A stretch of DNA of 64,000 bases, taken from contig CACHTV010000001.1 in assembly GCA_902582875.1 (NCBI GenBank), forward strand, positions 62,001 to 126,000, read 5' to 3'. Below, in pieces: positions 20,253-31,033 of this stretch. The notes beneath the pieces are model-generated. The model did no database searches, was not told the DNA's origin, and saw only the letters and a program-made list of their open reading frames with translations. A program made the translations under genes and the position numbers. Source of the stretch: an uncultured Pelagibacteraceae bacterium (GTDB lineage: Bacteria > Pseudomonadota > Alphaproteobacteria > Pelagibacterales > Pelagibacteraceae). Position 1 is the stretch's first letter. Each line of letters opens with the position of its first letter.

Positions 20253-22535
20253 ATGACAAAAAAATCTAAAATCGATCATTATTCTGATAAAGAAGCACTT
20301 GATTTTCATATAAAAGGAAAGTCAGGCAAAATTGAGATAAGCTCCTCTAAACCTTTAATAACTAAAAGAGATTTATCTCTGGCATATTCTCCAGGCGTTG
20401 CAGCTCCTGTTAAAAAAATAGCAGAAAATCCTGATCTAGCTTATGATTTTACAAGTAAAGGAAACCTAGTTGCAGTTATTAGTAATGGTTCAGCAATATT
20501 GGGGTTGGGCAACCTAGGTTCTCTTGCATCAAAACCTGTAATGGAAGGAAAATCTGTTCTCTTTAAAAGATTTGCCGACATAGACTCTATTGATATTGAA
20601 GTTAATAGTAATAATGCTAACTCAATAATAGAAACAATTAAAAATATAAGCGGTACATTTGGTGGTATCAATCTTGAAGACATTGCTGCGCCTGATTGTT
20701 TTATAATAGAACAAAAACTCAAAGAAGTTTTAGATATACCTGTTTTTCATGATGACCAGCATGGTACTGCGATTATTACAACGGCAGCTTTAATTAATGC
20801 TTTAGATGTTTCCAAAAAAAAAATTAATGAAGTAAAAATTGTTGTCAATGGAGCAGGAGCATCCGCTCAAGCGTGCACAAATTTATTTAAGAGTTCAGGT
20901 GTTAATAGTGAAAATATCATTATGTGTGATAGTAAAGGTGTAATTTATAAAGGTAGAAAAAATATTGACCAATTTAAATCTGCTTTTGCTATAAATACTA
21001 AATTAAGAACTTTAGAAGAAGCAATAAAAAATGCCGATGTATTTTTAGGTCTATCTACAAAAGATGTTGTTACTAAAGATATGATAAAATCCATGGCAAA
21101 AAATCCAATAATATTTGCTTGTGCTAATCCTGATCCTGAAATTAAGCCTGAAATTATAAATGAAGTTAGGTCTGATGCTATAGTAGCAACTGGCAGATCC
21201 GACTATCCTAATCAGGTGAATAACTTAATTGGATTTCCTTATATTTTTAGAGGAGCGCTAGATGTCAGAGCTAAAGAAATTAATGAAGAGATGAAAGTTG
21301 CTGCAGCAAAAGCGATTGCCTTGTTGGCCAGAGAGGATGTTCCTGATGAAGTTGTGTCTGCTTATGGTGGAGATAGACCTAAATATGGAAAAAATTATAT
21401 TATACCTTCAACATTTGATCCTAGATTAATTAGTGTAATTCCATCAGCAGTAGCTCAAGCAGCTATGAAAAGTGGGGTAGCTAGAAAAAAAATTGAAGAC
21501 TTGGATGTTTATAAGGATCAACTGACAAATCGTCTGGACCCGTCAATGTCAATCATGCAAGGCATAAATGCAAAAGTCAGAAAAAATCCAAAAAGAGTTG
21601 TATTTGCTGAGGGAGAAGATGAAAATATGCTTAAAGCAGCCATCGAATTTGGCAAAAATAAACTTGGTACACCTATATTAATTGGAACTGAAAAAAGAAT
21701 TAAAGAACAGTTAAAAAAAATTGGCTTAGATGAAAACCATAAAATTCAGATAGTAAATTCGACTGATAAAGAAAAAAGACTAAAATACGTAAGACATTTA
21801 TACAAAAGATTACAACGAGAGGGTCAATTAGAACGAGATGTTGATCGTTTGGTCAGAAACGATCGTATTGCTTGGGGTGCTTCGATGATTGCATGTAAAG
21901 ATGCGGATGCAATGGTAACGGGTAATATTAGACATTATACTGCCTCGATAGAAAAATTAAGGAAAGTTGTTGATCCTAGACCTGGAGAAGAGATTTTTGG
22001 TATGACAATGATTAATTCAAAAGGAAAAACTATTTTAGTAGCAGATACAAACGTTAAAGACTTTCCTTCACCAGAGAGACTAGTTAAAGTCTCAAAATCT
22101 TGTGTGCGTGTAGCTAGGTTGTTTGGATTTGACCCTAAAGTTGCATTTCTTTCACATTCTACTTTTGGCAAGCCAGTTTCAAAAAATACAAAACATGTAA
22201 GAGATGCTATTGAATTATTAAAGAAAGAAAAAGTAGATTTTGATTTTGATGGTGAAATGCAACCAGATGTGGCTTTAAATCCAATCTACAAAGAGGTTTA
22301 TCCTTTTTCAAAAATTGTAGGAAGTGCAAATATTTTAATAATGCCCGCTCTGCATAGCGCTGCAATCTCAACAAAATTAATGAAAGTATATGGTGATGCA
22401 AAACTAATAGGCCCTCTTTTAATAGGACTAGGCCTCCCAATTGAAGTAGCTCCGCTTAGATCTAGCACATCTGATATTTTAAATTTGGCTTCAGTAGCGG
22501 CTTACTCTTCAGATATAATTGACTACTCAAGTTAA
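20253..22535 (+). CDS. maeB: NADP-dependent malic enzyme with C-terminal phosphotransacetylase domain
   Basis: SLAYSPGVAAP, FHDDQHGTAI, PTA-like C-terminus; 760 aa. Confidence 0.95.
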   Translation: MTKKSKIDHYSDKEALDFHIKGKSGKIEISSSKPLITKRDLSLAYSPGVAAPVKKIAENPDLAYDFTSKGNLVAVISNGSAILGLGNLGSLASKPVMEGKSVLFKRFADIDSIDIEVNSNNANSIIETIKNISGTFGGINLEDIAAPDCFIIEQKLKEVLDIPVFHDDQHGTAIITTAALINALDVSKKKINEVKIVVNGAGASAQACTNLFKSSGVNSENIIMCDSKGVIYKGRKNIDQFKSAFAINTKLRTLEEAIKNADVFLGLSTKDVVTKDMIKSMAKNPIIFACANPDPEIKPEIINEVRSDAIVATGRSDYPNQVNNLIGFPYIFRGALDVRAKEINEEMKVAAAKAIALLAREDVPDEVVSAYGGDRPKYGKNYIIPSTFDPRLISVIPSAVAQAAMKSGVARKKIEDLDVYKDQLTNRLDPSMSIMQGINAKVRKNPKRVVFAEGEDENMLKAAIEFGKNKLGTPILIGTEKRIKEQLKKIGLDENHKIQIVNSTDKEKRLKYVRHLYKRLQREGQLERDVDRLVRNDRIAWGASMIACKDADAMVTGNIRHYTASIEKLRKVVDPRPGEEIFGMTMINSKGKTILVADTNVKDFPSPERLVKVSKSCVRVARLFGFDPKVAFLSHSTFGKPVSKNTKHVRDAIELLKKEKVDFDFDGEMQPDVALNPIYKEVYPFSKIVGSANILIMPALHSAAISTKLMKVYGDAKLIGPLLIGLGLPIEVAPLRSSTSDILNLASVAAYSSDIIDYSS

Positions 22536-23110
22536 TTTTTGTTTCGACTTAATTCAGAAACTAAATATATAGATGGAAAAATATCTTTTACATCGTATAT
22601 TTTATTAGCTTCATCAATAACTTCCTTTTTTTCCTCTTTATCCATTGCTATACCAAAAATATAAATGTTCTTATTAATAGTTTCTAAAGTATAATTTCTT
22701 GCTTTAGTTTTTTTATTAAATATTAAAGCAGACCTTAATTGACTGGTAATTAATATATCTTTAGCTGTGCTTTTAAAATTGCTCTGACCTTTGATGGTAA
22801 TTGCATTTTTTACAGATCGAACACCTTTTGTTTCCCAAGCCATTTTTGTAATTTTAATTTTTTCTTCTGGTTCATCTACCTTACCTGATAAAAATATTCG
22901 ACCATCAATTACTTCAGATTGAATAGTTAAAAAATATTTTTTTTCAGTAAGGGCTAGTCTGGCATTTAAATTTTTTTGCATGATAACATCATCAATTTGC
23001 ATTCCGATGGTTCTAGGATCAAATGTTATATCTACTCCTGTACCAAATCTTCCAACAGAGGTACAAGAAACTAAAAAAAAAATTAATAATAAACTAACTA
23101 TTTTTTTCAT
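22532..23110 (-). CDS. BON-domain lipoprotein (DolP/YraP-like)
   Basis: Lipobox FLVSCTS and two BON repeats. Confidence 0.85.
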   Translation of the reverse strand: MKKIVSLLLIFFLVSCTSVGRFGTGVDITFDPRTIGMQIDDVIMQKNLNARLALTEKKYFLTIQSEVIDGRIFLSGKVDEPEEKIKITKMAWETKGVRSVKNAITIKGQSNFKSTAKDILITSQLRSALIFNKKTKARNYTLETINKNIYIFGIAMDKEEKKEVIDEANKIYDVKDIFPSIYLVSELSRNKN

Positions 23111-23936
23111 TTTTTTTGATATTTAAACATATTTGATAAATTTTCTTTTTATTAATTTTTTCAGATTCAAATAATAATTCAACAACATCTTTTAAACTAT
23201 ATTTTTTTAAATACAATTTTGCTCTTTTAATAATTTTTTTTTCATCAAAAAATTTATTTTTAATATTTTTTTCCGATATTACAATAGTTAACTCACCTTT
23301 AATCCGAGTTTTGAACATATTAATTTTATCAATATCTTCTCTATAAAATGTCTCATGTAACTTAGTAAGTTCTTTGGCAATTAATAGTTTTCTACCAGAA
23401 AAAAATTGTTTAAACTTTTTTAAATAAAAATTAATCTTAATAGCAGGTATAAAAAATACTTGTGAGAAGCTTAATTGACTAAGAGAAGATAAAATTTTTT
23501 CCAACTCTTTTTCTGTTTTGGGAAGAAAACCATAAAAAAGAAATTGATCTTTAAAACCAGAAACACTTATTGAGCTCGTTATAGAAGATACTCCTGGAAT
23601 CGGAATAATTCTTATGTTTTTTTGGATGCATGTTTGAATTAGTAACCGGCCTGGGTCTGAAAGCAATGGAGTTCCCGCATCAGAAATTAAAGACAAAATT
23701 TTGCCTTCATTTAAATATTCTATTATTTTTTCAAGCTCCTTTTTTTCATTAAATTTATGATAGGAGATTAATTTTTTTTTAATTTTTAAATGATTTAATA
23801 ATTTTAGAGAGTGTCTAGTGTCTTCACAGAGAATAATATCAGATTTTTTTAATACTTCTATTGCTCTTATTGTAATATCATCAAGATTTCCAATAGGCGT
23901 GGAAACAATATATAAACTGTTAATAGATAATTTCAT
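23094..23936 (-). CDS. rsmI: 16S rRNA 2'-O-methyltransferase RsmI
   Basis: LYIVSTPIGNLDDITIRAIEVLK, LISDAGTPLLSDPG. Confidence 0.96.
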   Translation of the reverse strand: MKLSINSLYIVSTPIGNLDDITIRAIEVLKKSDIILCEDTRHSLKLLNHLKIKKKLISYHKFNEKKELEKIIEYLNEGKILSLISDAGTPLLSDPGRLLIQTCIQKNIRIIPIPGVSSITSSISVSGFKDQFLFYGFLPKTEKELEKILSSLSQLSFSQVFFIPAIKINFYLKKFKQFFSGRKLLIAKELTKLHETFYREDIDKINMFKTRIKGELTIVISEKNIKNKFFDEKKIIKRAKLYLKKYSLKDVVELLFESEKINKKKIYQICLNIKKNEKNS

Positions 23937-23939
23937 TTT

Positions 23940-25094
23940 ATGAAAAATAAATTTATAATAATAATAACTTATTTATTAATATTTTTTAATTCTAATCTAC
24001 TAAGTAATGAAAATAATAATATTCTCAAAATTGGGTTGTTAGCTCCTCTCAGTGGAGAATACAAGGAACTAGGGGACTCCCTTCTATATTCTTTGCAATT
24101 AGCGTTAGATGAAATTGGTAATAAAAATGTTCATATTATACCTAGAGACTCTGGTTCTAATGATAAAAAAAAATTGTATAATGCAGTTGAAGAAATTCGA
24201 GCACAAGGTGCCAATATTATAATCGGTCCAATTAACAATGAAGACTTTGATGAAGTTAAAAAATTCAATGACATGGTGTTTATCTCTCCTTCAAATATAA
24301 ACCCTGAATTTCAAAATAATATAATAAGCATTGGAGTAAGTTTAGAATCTCAAATGTTAGCATTGATGAAGTTTCTTAAAAAACAAAAAAGAAATAAAAC
24401 CGTGATTCTTATGCCAATAAATCAATACACAAATTTAATCGAAAACAAATTAAACAAATTAGATTTAAAAAACTTTAAAATTTTTAAGTATAACCCTGAT
24501 CCTAAAATTTTAACTGGAGAAATTGAAATTTTAACAAATTATTCCCAAAGAAAGAAAAATTTGGAGTATAGAAAAAAAATGTTTGAGGACAAAGAAGATG
24601 AACAGTCAAAACGTCAATTAGAAAGATTGGAGCAAAAGTATACCTTAGGTGATGTGAATTTTGACTCAGTAATTATAATTGACTTTGGAAATAGTTTAAA
24701 AAGTGTATTAACTTCATTGATCTTTACTGATGTCGATCAGAAAAAGGTATTGTTCACAACTGTAAATCAATGGTTTGATGAAAGTATTTTTTATGAAAAT
24801 ACAGTTAAGAGCTTGTATTATCCTTCTGTCAATTATACAGAATTTAAAAAATATAAAGATAACTATTTTAAAACATTTAACATTTACCCAAGTGAAATAA
24901 CTATTCTTGCATATGATGCAATAGGTTTAATTTATTATGCTTGGAAAAAGAATGGAAAAATTAATACGGTTAATGACTTTTCCTTCAAAGGAAAGATTAA
25001 AGGTAAAATAGGAACATTTAGTTTTAACAATAAAAAAATAACTCAAGACCTTAATATTTATAAAGCTGCAAATAACAAATTCACAAAATTTTAA
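23940..25094 (+). CDS. LpoA-like penicillin-binding protein activator / periplasmic binding protein fold
   Basis: KIGLLAPLSGEYKELGDSLLYSLQLAL; divergent from rsmI as in yraL-yraM. Confidence 0.82.
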   Translation: MKNKFIIIITYLLIFFNSNLLSNENNNILKIGLLAPLSGEYKELGDSLLYSLQLALDEIGNKNVHIIPRDSGSNDKKKLYNAVEEIRAQGANIIIGPINNEDFDEVKKFNDMVFISPSNINPEFQNNIISIGVSLESQMLALMKFLKKQKRNKTVILMPINQYTNLIENKLNKLDLKNFKIFKYNPDPKILTGEIEILTNYSQRKKNLEYRKKMFEDKEDEQSKRQLERLEQKYTLGDVNFDSVIIIDFGNSLKSVLTSLIFTDVDQKKVLFTTVNQWFDESIFYENTVKSLYYPSVNYTEFKKYKDNYFKTFNIYPSEITILAYDAIGLIYYAWKKNGKINTVNDFSFKGKIKGKIGTFSFNNKKITQDLNIYKAANNKFTKF

Positions 25095-25659
25095 CTTTTC
25101 TTTTTAATTTCTTAAATGCAATATATCTGTGATCCATAATAATTTTTTTAAATTTTGGCATTTGACCAAAAGTAATAGTTTTTTTATTTGGGATAAATAT
25201 TGGATCATATCCAAATCCTTTAGTTCCAAGAATCTTGTGTGAAATTAGTCCTTTTAGTTTGCCTACAACTGTAACCATTTTTCCTCTTGGATATTTGAAA
25301 GATAAACTGCATACAAATGTAGCAGATCTATTTTTTTTATTTTTCATTTTTTTTAATATAAATTTCATTGAGTTTAAAAAACTTCCATGTTTTTTTGCCC
25401 ATCTTGCAGAATAAATTCCTGGTTTTTCTCCAAGAGCTTTTATACAAAGCCCTGAGTCATCAGAAATTACTGGTAGTTCTGTAAATCTAGAAAAGTATTT
25501 AGCTTTTAATTCTGCATTTTTTGAGAAGGTTTTTTCAGTTTCTTTTGGGCTTTTAATTCTTAATTTTATTGGTGAAACTTTTTGTATCTTTTTAGATAAT
25601 AGAAAGCTAATTTCTCCAAATTTTCCTTTATTATGGGTGCCTATCAAAATTTTTTTCAT
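25081..25659 (-). CDS. rdgB: XTP/dITP diphosphatase
   Basis: IGTHNKGKFGEI, SDDSGLCIKALGEKPGIYSARWA, GFGYDPIF. Confidence 0.96.
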   Translation of the reverse strand: MKKILIGTHNKGKFGEISFLLSKKIQKVSPIKLRIKSPKETEKTFSKNAELKAKYFSRFTELPVISDDSGLCIKALGEKPGIYSARWAKKHGSFLNSMKFILKKMKNKKNRSATFVCSLSFKYPRGKMVTVVGKLKGLISHKILGTKGFGYDPIFIPNKKTITFGQMPKFKKIIMDHRYIAFKKLKRKVKIL

Positions 25660-25703
25660 TTATGCCTAGTATTTTAAATTTTAAATACTATATAGCAATT
25701 ATC

Positions 25704-26294
25704 ATGAGTGAAGATAATCAAAAAGAATCTGCTAAAGCAGAGAAAAATCAGCATGAGGATGAAAAATCTAAATCCGAAACTAAAAAAGAAAAATCTTTAG
25801 AGGAGAAATTTGCTGAGTCCGAAGATAAATTATTAAGGTCATTAGCTGAAATAGAGAATCAAAGAAGAAGATTTGAAAAAGAAATTAAAGATGCTTTTGA
25901 ATTTGGTTCTTTTAATTTTGCTAAGGAAAGTTTAGCAATTTTAGATAACTTGCAAAGGGCAAAGCTAGCTATTAAAAATGATAATACTCTGAAAAATAAT
26001 AAAGACTTAGATAAATTTTTAGAAAATATAACAGTTATAGAAAAAGATTTAGTTTCTATATTTGAAAAAAATAGAATAAAGAAAATTAACACAAAAAATC
26101 AAAAATTTGATCCAAATCTTCATCAGGCTATGTCTGAAGTTGAAGATGAAAAGGCAGAAACAGGTACTATTCTTCAGGAGATACAACCTGGATATATGTT
26201 AGGAGAAAGATTGTTAAGACCAGCTTTAGTAGCTGTAGCAAAGAAAAAATCATCCAAAAATGAGGAAAAAGATAATAAAAAAGATGAGAAATAA
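25704..26294 (+). CDS. grpE: GrpE nucleotide exchange factor (start moved to MSEDNQKES; ORF track begins 25662)
   Basis: LLRSLAEIENQRRRFEKE, LHQAMSEVEDEKAETGTILQEIQPGYMLGERLLRPALVAVAKK. Confidence 0.94.
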   Translation: MSEDNQKESAKAEKNQHEDEKSKSETKKEKSLEEKFAESEDKLLRSLAEIENQRRRFEKEIKDAFEFGSFNFAKESLAILDNLQRAKLAIKNDNTLKNNKDLDKFLENITVIEKDLVSIFEKNRIKKINTKNQKFDPNLHQAMSEVEDEKAETGTILQEIQPGYMLGERLLRPALVAVAKKKSSKNEEKDNKKDEK

Positions 26295-26295
26295 C

Positions 26296-26324
26296 CTTGT
26301 AGAGGAAAAAAAAACACCCATATA
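26296..26324 (+). promoter_or_regulatory. sigma32 (RpoH)-like promoter upstream of dnaK
   Basis: CTTGTA (26296-26301), 14 nt, ACCCATAT (26316-26323); consensus CTTGAA N13-17 CCCCATNT. Confidence 0.65.
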
Positions 26325-26352
26325 AACACCTGTAATTAAAGGAAATTAAACA

Positions 26353-28269
26353 ATGAGCAAAGTAATAGGAATAGATTTAGGTACTACAAATTCATGTGTA
26401 TCCATTATGGATGGATCACAAGCTAAAGTTTTAGAAAATGCTGAAGGAACTAGAACTACGCCTTCAGTCGTGGCTTTTTTAGAGAATGAAGAAAAACTTA
26501 TTGGTCAACCTGCCAAAAGACAAGCTGTAACAAACGCACAAGATACTATATTTGCAACTAAAAGATTAATTGGTAGATCTTTCGAAGATGAAACTGTTAA
26601 AAAAGATATTGGTAGAGTCCCTTTTAAAATAGTTAAATCAGATAATGGAGAAGCTTGGGTTGAAGGTAAAGGAAAAAAATATTCTCCCTCACAAATATCT
26701 GCTTTTGTTTTACAAAAAATGAAAGAAACTGCTGAAAAATATTTAGGCCAAGCTGTAACTAAAGCTGTAATTACTGTTCCTGCTTATTTTAATGATGCTC
26801 AAAGACAGGCAACAAAAGATGCAGGAAAAATTGCTGGACTAGAAGTTTTAAGAATTATTAACGAACCCACAGCCGCAGCTTTAGCTTACGGGTTAGATAA
26901 GAAAAAAGGACAGAAAATTGCAGTATATGATTTAGGTGGTGGAACATTCGATGTTTCAATATTGGAAATTGGAGATGGTGTCTTTGAAGTAAAATCTACC
27001 AATGGAGATACTTTTTTAGGAGGTGAAGACTTTGATGATGCAATAGTCAAATACTTAATAGATGAATTTAAAAAAGATAATGGAATTGATCTTAGAAATG
27101 ATAAGTTAGCCTTACAAAGACTAAAAGAAGCTGCCGAGAAAGCGAAAATAGAATTATCTTCAGCAGCTCAAACAGAAATAAACTTACCTTTTATCACTGC
27201 AGATAAAACAGGGCCTAAACATGTTAATTTAAAATTCACAAGAGCTAAGTTAGAAGCTTTAGTATCTGATCTTGTAGAAAAAACTTTAGAGCCATGTAAA
27301 ATAGCTCTTAAAGACTCTGGCTTTTCTGCTGCAGAAATTAATGAAGTAGTTTTAGTTGGTGGCATGACTAGAATGCCAAAAATTATTGAAACAGTTAAAA
27401 ATTTCTTTGGCAAAGAACCTAATAAAAGTGTAAATCCAGACGAAGTAGTAGCAATGGGTGCTGCTATTCAAGCTGGTGTCTTACAAGGAGATGTTAAAGA
27501 TGTACTGTTGTTAGACGTAACTCCTTTATCGCTAGGAATAGAAACTTTAGGCGGTGTTTCAACTAAATTAATTGATAAAAATACTACAATACCAACTAAA
27601 AAAAGTCAGGTATTTTCAACCGCTGAAGATAATCAGCCAGCAGTTTCAATAAGAGTTTTACAAGGTGAAAGAGAAATGGCATCTGATAATAAAATTTTAG
27701 GAAACTTTGAGTTGGTTGGCATACCTCCTGCTGCTAGAGGAACTCCCCAGATTGAAGTTACATTTGATATTGACGCAAATGGTATTGTCAATGTCTCTGC
27801 AAAAGATAAGGGAACTGGAAAAGAACAAAAAATTCAAATTCAAGCATCAGGTGGTTTAACTGAAGAGGAAATTCAGAAAATGGTTAAAGATGCAGAGGCT
27901 AACAAAGAAGCAGATAAAAAGAAAAGAGAAACTGTTGATGCTAGAAACCAAGCAGATAGTTTAGTTTTTTCAACGCAAAAAAGCCTTAAAGAACATGGTG
28001 ATAAAATCTCTGCTGAGGAAAAAAAAGCCATAGAAAATGGAATTGCAGATCTTAAAAAATCCTTGGAAGGAACTGACTCTGAAGATATTAAGAAAAAAAC
28101 ACAAAGCTTAATTCAAGTTTCAATGAAACTAGGAGAAGCAGTTTATAAGAGTCAGCAAAAACCTGAAGCTAAAACAAAAGCATCAAAAGAAGCAAAACCA
28201 GAGGATAAAGAGAACGTCGTAGATGCAGATTTTGAAGATGTAAAAGACGATAAAGAAAAGAGCGCCTAA
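26353..28269 (+). CDS. dnaK: chaperone DnaK
   Basis: [19 protein letters not shown]. Confidence 0.99.
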   Translation: MSKVIGIDLGTTNSCVSIMDGSQAKVLENAEGTRTTPSVVAFLENEEKLIGQPAKRQAVTNAQDTIFATKRLIGRSFEDETVKKDIGRVPFKIVKSDNGEAWVEGKGKKYSPSQISAFVLQKMKETAEKYLGQAVTKAVITVPAYFNDAQRQATKDAGKIAGLEVLRIINEPTAAALAYGLDKKKGQKIAVYDLGGGTFDVSILEIGDGVFEVKSTNGDTFLGGEDFDDAIVKYLIDEFKKDNGIDLRNDKLALQRLKEAAEKAKIELSSAAQTEINLPFITADKTGPKHVNLKFTRAKLEALVSDLVEKTLEPCKIALKDSGFSAAEINEVVLVGGMTRMPKIIETVKNFFGKEPNKSVNPDEVVAMGAAIQAGVLQGDVKDVLLLDVTPLSLGIETLGGVSTKLIDKNTTIPTKKSQVFSTAEDNQPAVSIRVLQGEREMASDNKILGNFELVGIPPAARGTPQIEVTFDIDANGIVNVSAKDKGTGKEQKIQIQASGGLTEEEIQKMVKDAEANKEADKKKRETVDARNQADSLVFSTQKSLKEHGDKISAEEKKAIENGIADLKKSLEGTDSEDIKKKTQSLIQVSMKLGEAVYKSQQKPEAKTKASKEAKPEDKENVVDADFEDVKDDKEKSA

Positions 28270-28293
28270 GAAAATTAATAAAGGAGACGTCCT

Positions 28294-29415
28294 GTGGCTA
28301 AAAGAGATTATTATGATGTCTTAGGTGTAAATAAATCGGCATCTAAAGAAGAAATTAAAAAAGCATATCGTAAGTTAGCACTTAAATATCATCCGGACAA
28401 AACAAAAGGTGACAAAACTTCTGAAGAAAAATTCAAAGAAGCAAGTGAAGCATATCACGTGCTTTCTGATGAAAAGAGAAAAACAAATTACGATCAATTC
28501 GGTCATGCAGCTTTTGAAGGAGGTGGAGGTCAAGGTTTTGGAGGATTTGATTTCAATTCTTCTTCCTTCTCTGACATATTTGAAGATTTTTTTGGAGATT
28601 TTGGAGGCGGGGGATCTTCAAGAAGATCTAGTAATAGAGGAAATGATTTAAGATACGATGCAAGTATTAGTTTAGAAGAAGCCTATAAAGGATCTGAAAA
28701 AAACGTAAAATACACTACTTACAAAAAATGCTCATCTTGTTCAGGTAGCGGAGCTGCAAAAGGTTCTAAGCCTATAAAGTGTAGTTATTGCTCGGGTAGA
28801 GGTAAAGTTAGAACTAATCAAGGATTTTTTACAATTCAACAAACTTGTCCTCAATGTAGTGGCTATGGAGAAACAATTGGAAATCCGTGTAAAAGTTGTA
28901 GTGGCAATGGAAAAGTACAAGGCAGTGAAAATGTAACAGTCAAAATTCCAAAAGGTGTAGACGATGGCACTCGAATAAGATTGTCAGGAAAAGGAGAGGC
29001 TGGTTCCAAAGGAGGATCAAGTGGTGATCTTTATCTTTTTATTTCTATTGAAAATCATAGTATTTTTAAAAGGTCAGAAGAAAATTTATATTATGAACTT
29101 CCAGTTTCTTTTTCTGATGCAACTCTAGGTACAACTGTAGAGGTGCCTTCAATAGATGGTGGAAAATCTAAAATTAAAATTCCTGCTGGAACACAACATG
29201 GAAAACAATTCAGATTAAAAGGGAAAGGAATGCCAGTTCTGAGGAGAAATTTGTTTGGAGATCTGTACATTAGAATTGTAACTCAAGTACCAACTTCTCT
29301 CTCTAAAAGACAAAAAGAGATATTGGAAGAATTTAATGAAATAGAAACAAATAAGCCTGATCCAATAATTAAAAGTTTTTTTGAGAAGGCTAAGAAATTT
29401 TGGAAGAGCTCATAA
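28294..29415 (+). CDS. dnaJ: chaperone DnaJ (GTG start)
   Basis: J domain HPD, four CxxCxGxG repeats. Confidence 0.98.
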   Translation: MAKRDYYDVLGVNKSASKEEIKKAYRKLALKYHPDKTKGDKTSEEKFKEASEAYHVLSDEKRKTNYDQFGHAAFEGGGGQGFGGFDFNSSSFSDIFEDFFGDFGGGGSSRRSSNRGNDLRYDASISLEEAYKGSEKNVKYTTYKKCSSCSGSGAAKGSKPIKCSYCSGRGKVRTNQGFFTIQQTCPQCSGYGETIGNPCKSCSGNGKVQGSENVTVKIPKGVDDGTRIRLSGKGEAGSKGGSSGDLYLFISIENHSIFKRSEENLYYELPVSFSDATLGTTVEVPSIDGGKSKIKIPAGTQHGKQFRLKGKGMPVLRRNLFGDLYIRIVTQVPTSLSKRQKEILEEFNEIETNKPDPIIKSFFEKAKKFWKSS

Positions 29416-29420
29416 TCTAA

Positions 29421-29588
29421 ATGGAAATTGAACAGATAATGTCTGCAATATTTCTAATTGCAGTATTGATTTTAATCTTACCAGCGTTTTTGTCTACAAA
29501 TAATAAGATAAAGCAGTTTTTAAAGAATTTATCTATTTGGGCTATAATTGTTCTTATTATTATTGTAATTATTAATCTTGTATATTGA
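29421..29588 (+). CDS. small membrane protein, 55 aa (not in ORF track)
   Basis: ATG at 29421 reads MEIEQIMSAIFLIAVLILILPAFLSTNNKIKQFLKNLSIWAIIVLIIIVIINLVY, TGA at 29586-29588 overlapping the dapB ATG. Confidence 0.65.
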   Translation: MEIEQIMSAIFLIAVLILILPAFLSTNNKIKQFLKNLSIWAIIVLIIIVIINLVY

Positions 29589-30364
29589 TGAAAAAAATTA
29601 ATTTAACAATAACTGGTTGCATGGGAAGAATGGGCAAACAACTCATCAAAAGCTCTAAAGCAGATAAAAACTTTAATTTAGTATCTCTAACTGAAAATAG
29701 GATAATAAATAAAAATATAATGGGTATCAGACCTGATCTAAATACTGAAAATGCATTCAAAAAAGCGAATGTAATAATAGATTTTACAATGCCAAAATGT
29801 ACCCTAGAAGTTTTAAAAATTGCATCTAAGCTAAAAAAAAGAGTAGTTATAGGGACTACTGGATTCTCTAAAAAAGAAGAAAATTTAATAAAAAAATACT
29901 CCAAAAAAATTCCTATTCTTAAAGCTGGAAATATGAGTCTAGGAGTAAATTTATTAATGTATTTAACTGAAATAGCTTCAAAATCACTTGATAGTAATTT
30001 TTTAACTAAAGTTTTTGAAGTTCACCACAGAAACAAAAAAGATCATCCTTCAGGAACAGCATTAATGCTTGGTAAAGGAATAGCAACTGGGAAAAAAAAG
30101 GATTTTTATAGTTTAATAGGAAAAAAATATATAAATAAAAAAGCTTTTCCTTACGGAAAAAAAATTAATTTTAATTCTTTGAGAAAAGGTTCAGTTATAG
30201 GCAAACATGAAGTTTCTTTTTCTAGTGGAAAAGAAATAGTTTCTTTAAATCATGAGGCCTTTGATAGAGCCCTTTTTTCAGAAGGAGCATTAACCGCTGC
30301 AAGATGGATAATAGGGAAAAAACCAGGCCTTTATTCTATGAGAAACGTTTTGAATTTTAAATAA
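29588..30364 (+). CDS. dapB: 4-hydroxy-tetrahydrodipicolinate reductase
   Basis: TGCMGRMGKQL, FEVHHRNKKDHPSGTAL; ATG at 29588 (ORF track begins one codon earlier). Confidence 0.96.
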   Translation: MKKINLTITGCMGRMGKQLIKSSKADKNFNLVSLTENRIINKNIMGIRPDLNTENAFKKANVIIDFTMPKCTLEVLKIASKLKKRVVIGTTGFSKKEENLIKKYSKKIPILKAGNMSLGVNLLMYLTEIASKSLDSNFLTKVFEVHHRNKKDHPSGTALMLGKGIATGKKKDFYSLIGKKYINKKAFPYGKKINFNSLRKGSVIGKHEVSFSSGKEIVSLNHEAFDRALFSEGALTAARWIIGKKPGLYSMRNVLNFK

Positions 30365-30374
30365 ATTTAAAACA

Positions 30375-31028
30375 ATGAGTAAAAATATAAGAGCAACCAA
30401 AGTATTAAGACTCTTAAACAAATTTTATCCTAGAGTATCAGTTCCTTTAAAGCACAGAAACTTATTTACTTTACTGGTGTCAGTAGCATTGTCCGCACAA
30501 ACTACAGACGTAAATGTGAATAAAGCAACCAGAAAAATCTATCCAAAATATAATAAACCAGAGCACTTTGTTAAATTAGGAAGAAAAAAAATTGAAAAAT
30601 TAATAAGAAGTACTGGTTTTTTTAAAAGAAAGGCTAAAAGTGTGTATTTACTTTCAAAACAATTAGTAGAGAAACATAAAGGAAAAGTACCTGGAAATTT
30701 TGAAGATCTTGAAAAATTACACGGCGTAGGACATAAAACAGCTAGCGTAGTGATGTCTCAAGGGTTTGGACACCCTGCTTTTCCAGTAGATACTCATATT
30801 CATCGATTGGCACAAAGATGGGGTTTAACCAATGGTAAAAATGTTGTTCAGACTGAAAAAGATTTGAAAAGACTATTTCCTAAAAAATCGTGGAATAAAC
30901 TTCATCTACAGATAATTTGGTATGGGAGAGAGTATTGTCAAGCGAGGGAATGTTACGGTATAGCTTGTAAAATTTGTAAAAGCTGTTATCCAAAAAGAAA
31001 ACAACCTATTAAAACAAAAAAAGCTTAA
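30375..31028 (+). CDS. nth: endonuclease III
   Basis: HhH LHGVGHKTASVV, VDTHIHRLAQRWG, C-terminal 4Fe-4S cysteines. Confidence 0.96.
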   Translation: MSKNIRATKVLRLLNKFYPRVSVPLKHRNLFTLLVSVALSAQTTDVNVNKATRKIYPKYNKPEHFVKLGRKKIEKLIRSTGFFKRKAKSVYLLSKQLVEKHKGKVPGNFEDLEKLHGVGHKTASVVMSQGFGHPAFPVDTHIHRLAQRWGLTNGKNVVQTEKDLKRLFPKKSWNKLHLQIIWYGREYCQARECYGIACKICKSCYPKRKQPIKTKKA

Positions 31029-31033
31029 AAAAA

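Noticed and set aside
20253-22535. MaeB plus PTA domain as an unusual fusion
   Set aside because: The malic enzyme-PTA fusion is standard for MaeB-type enzymes.
25662-25703. Extended N-terminus of grpE (MPSILNFKYYIAI...) as in the ORF track
   Set aside because: Overlaps an inverted repeat and adds non-GrpE residues; MSEDNQKES at 25704 is the more typical start.
28409-28651. 80-aa ORF in +1 frame within dnaJ
   Set aside because: Overlaps the J-domain/Gly-rich coding sequence in another frame; no support.
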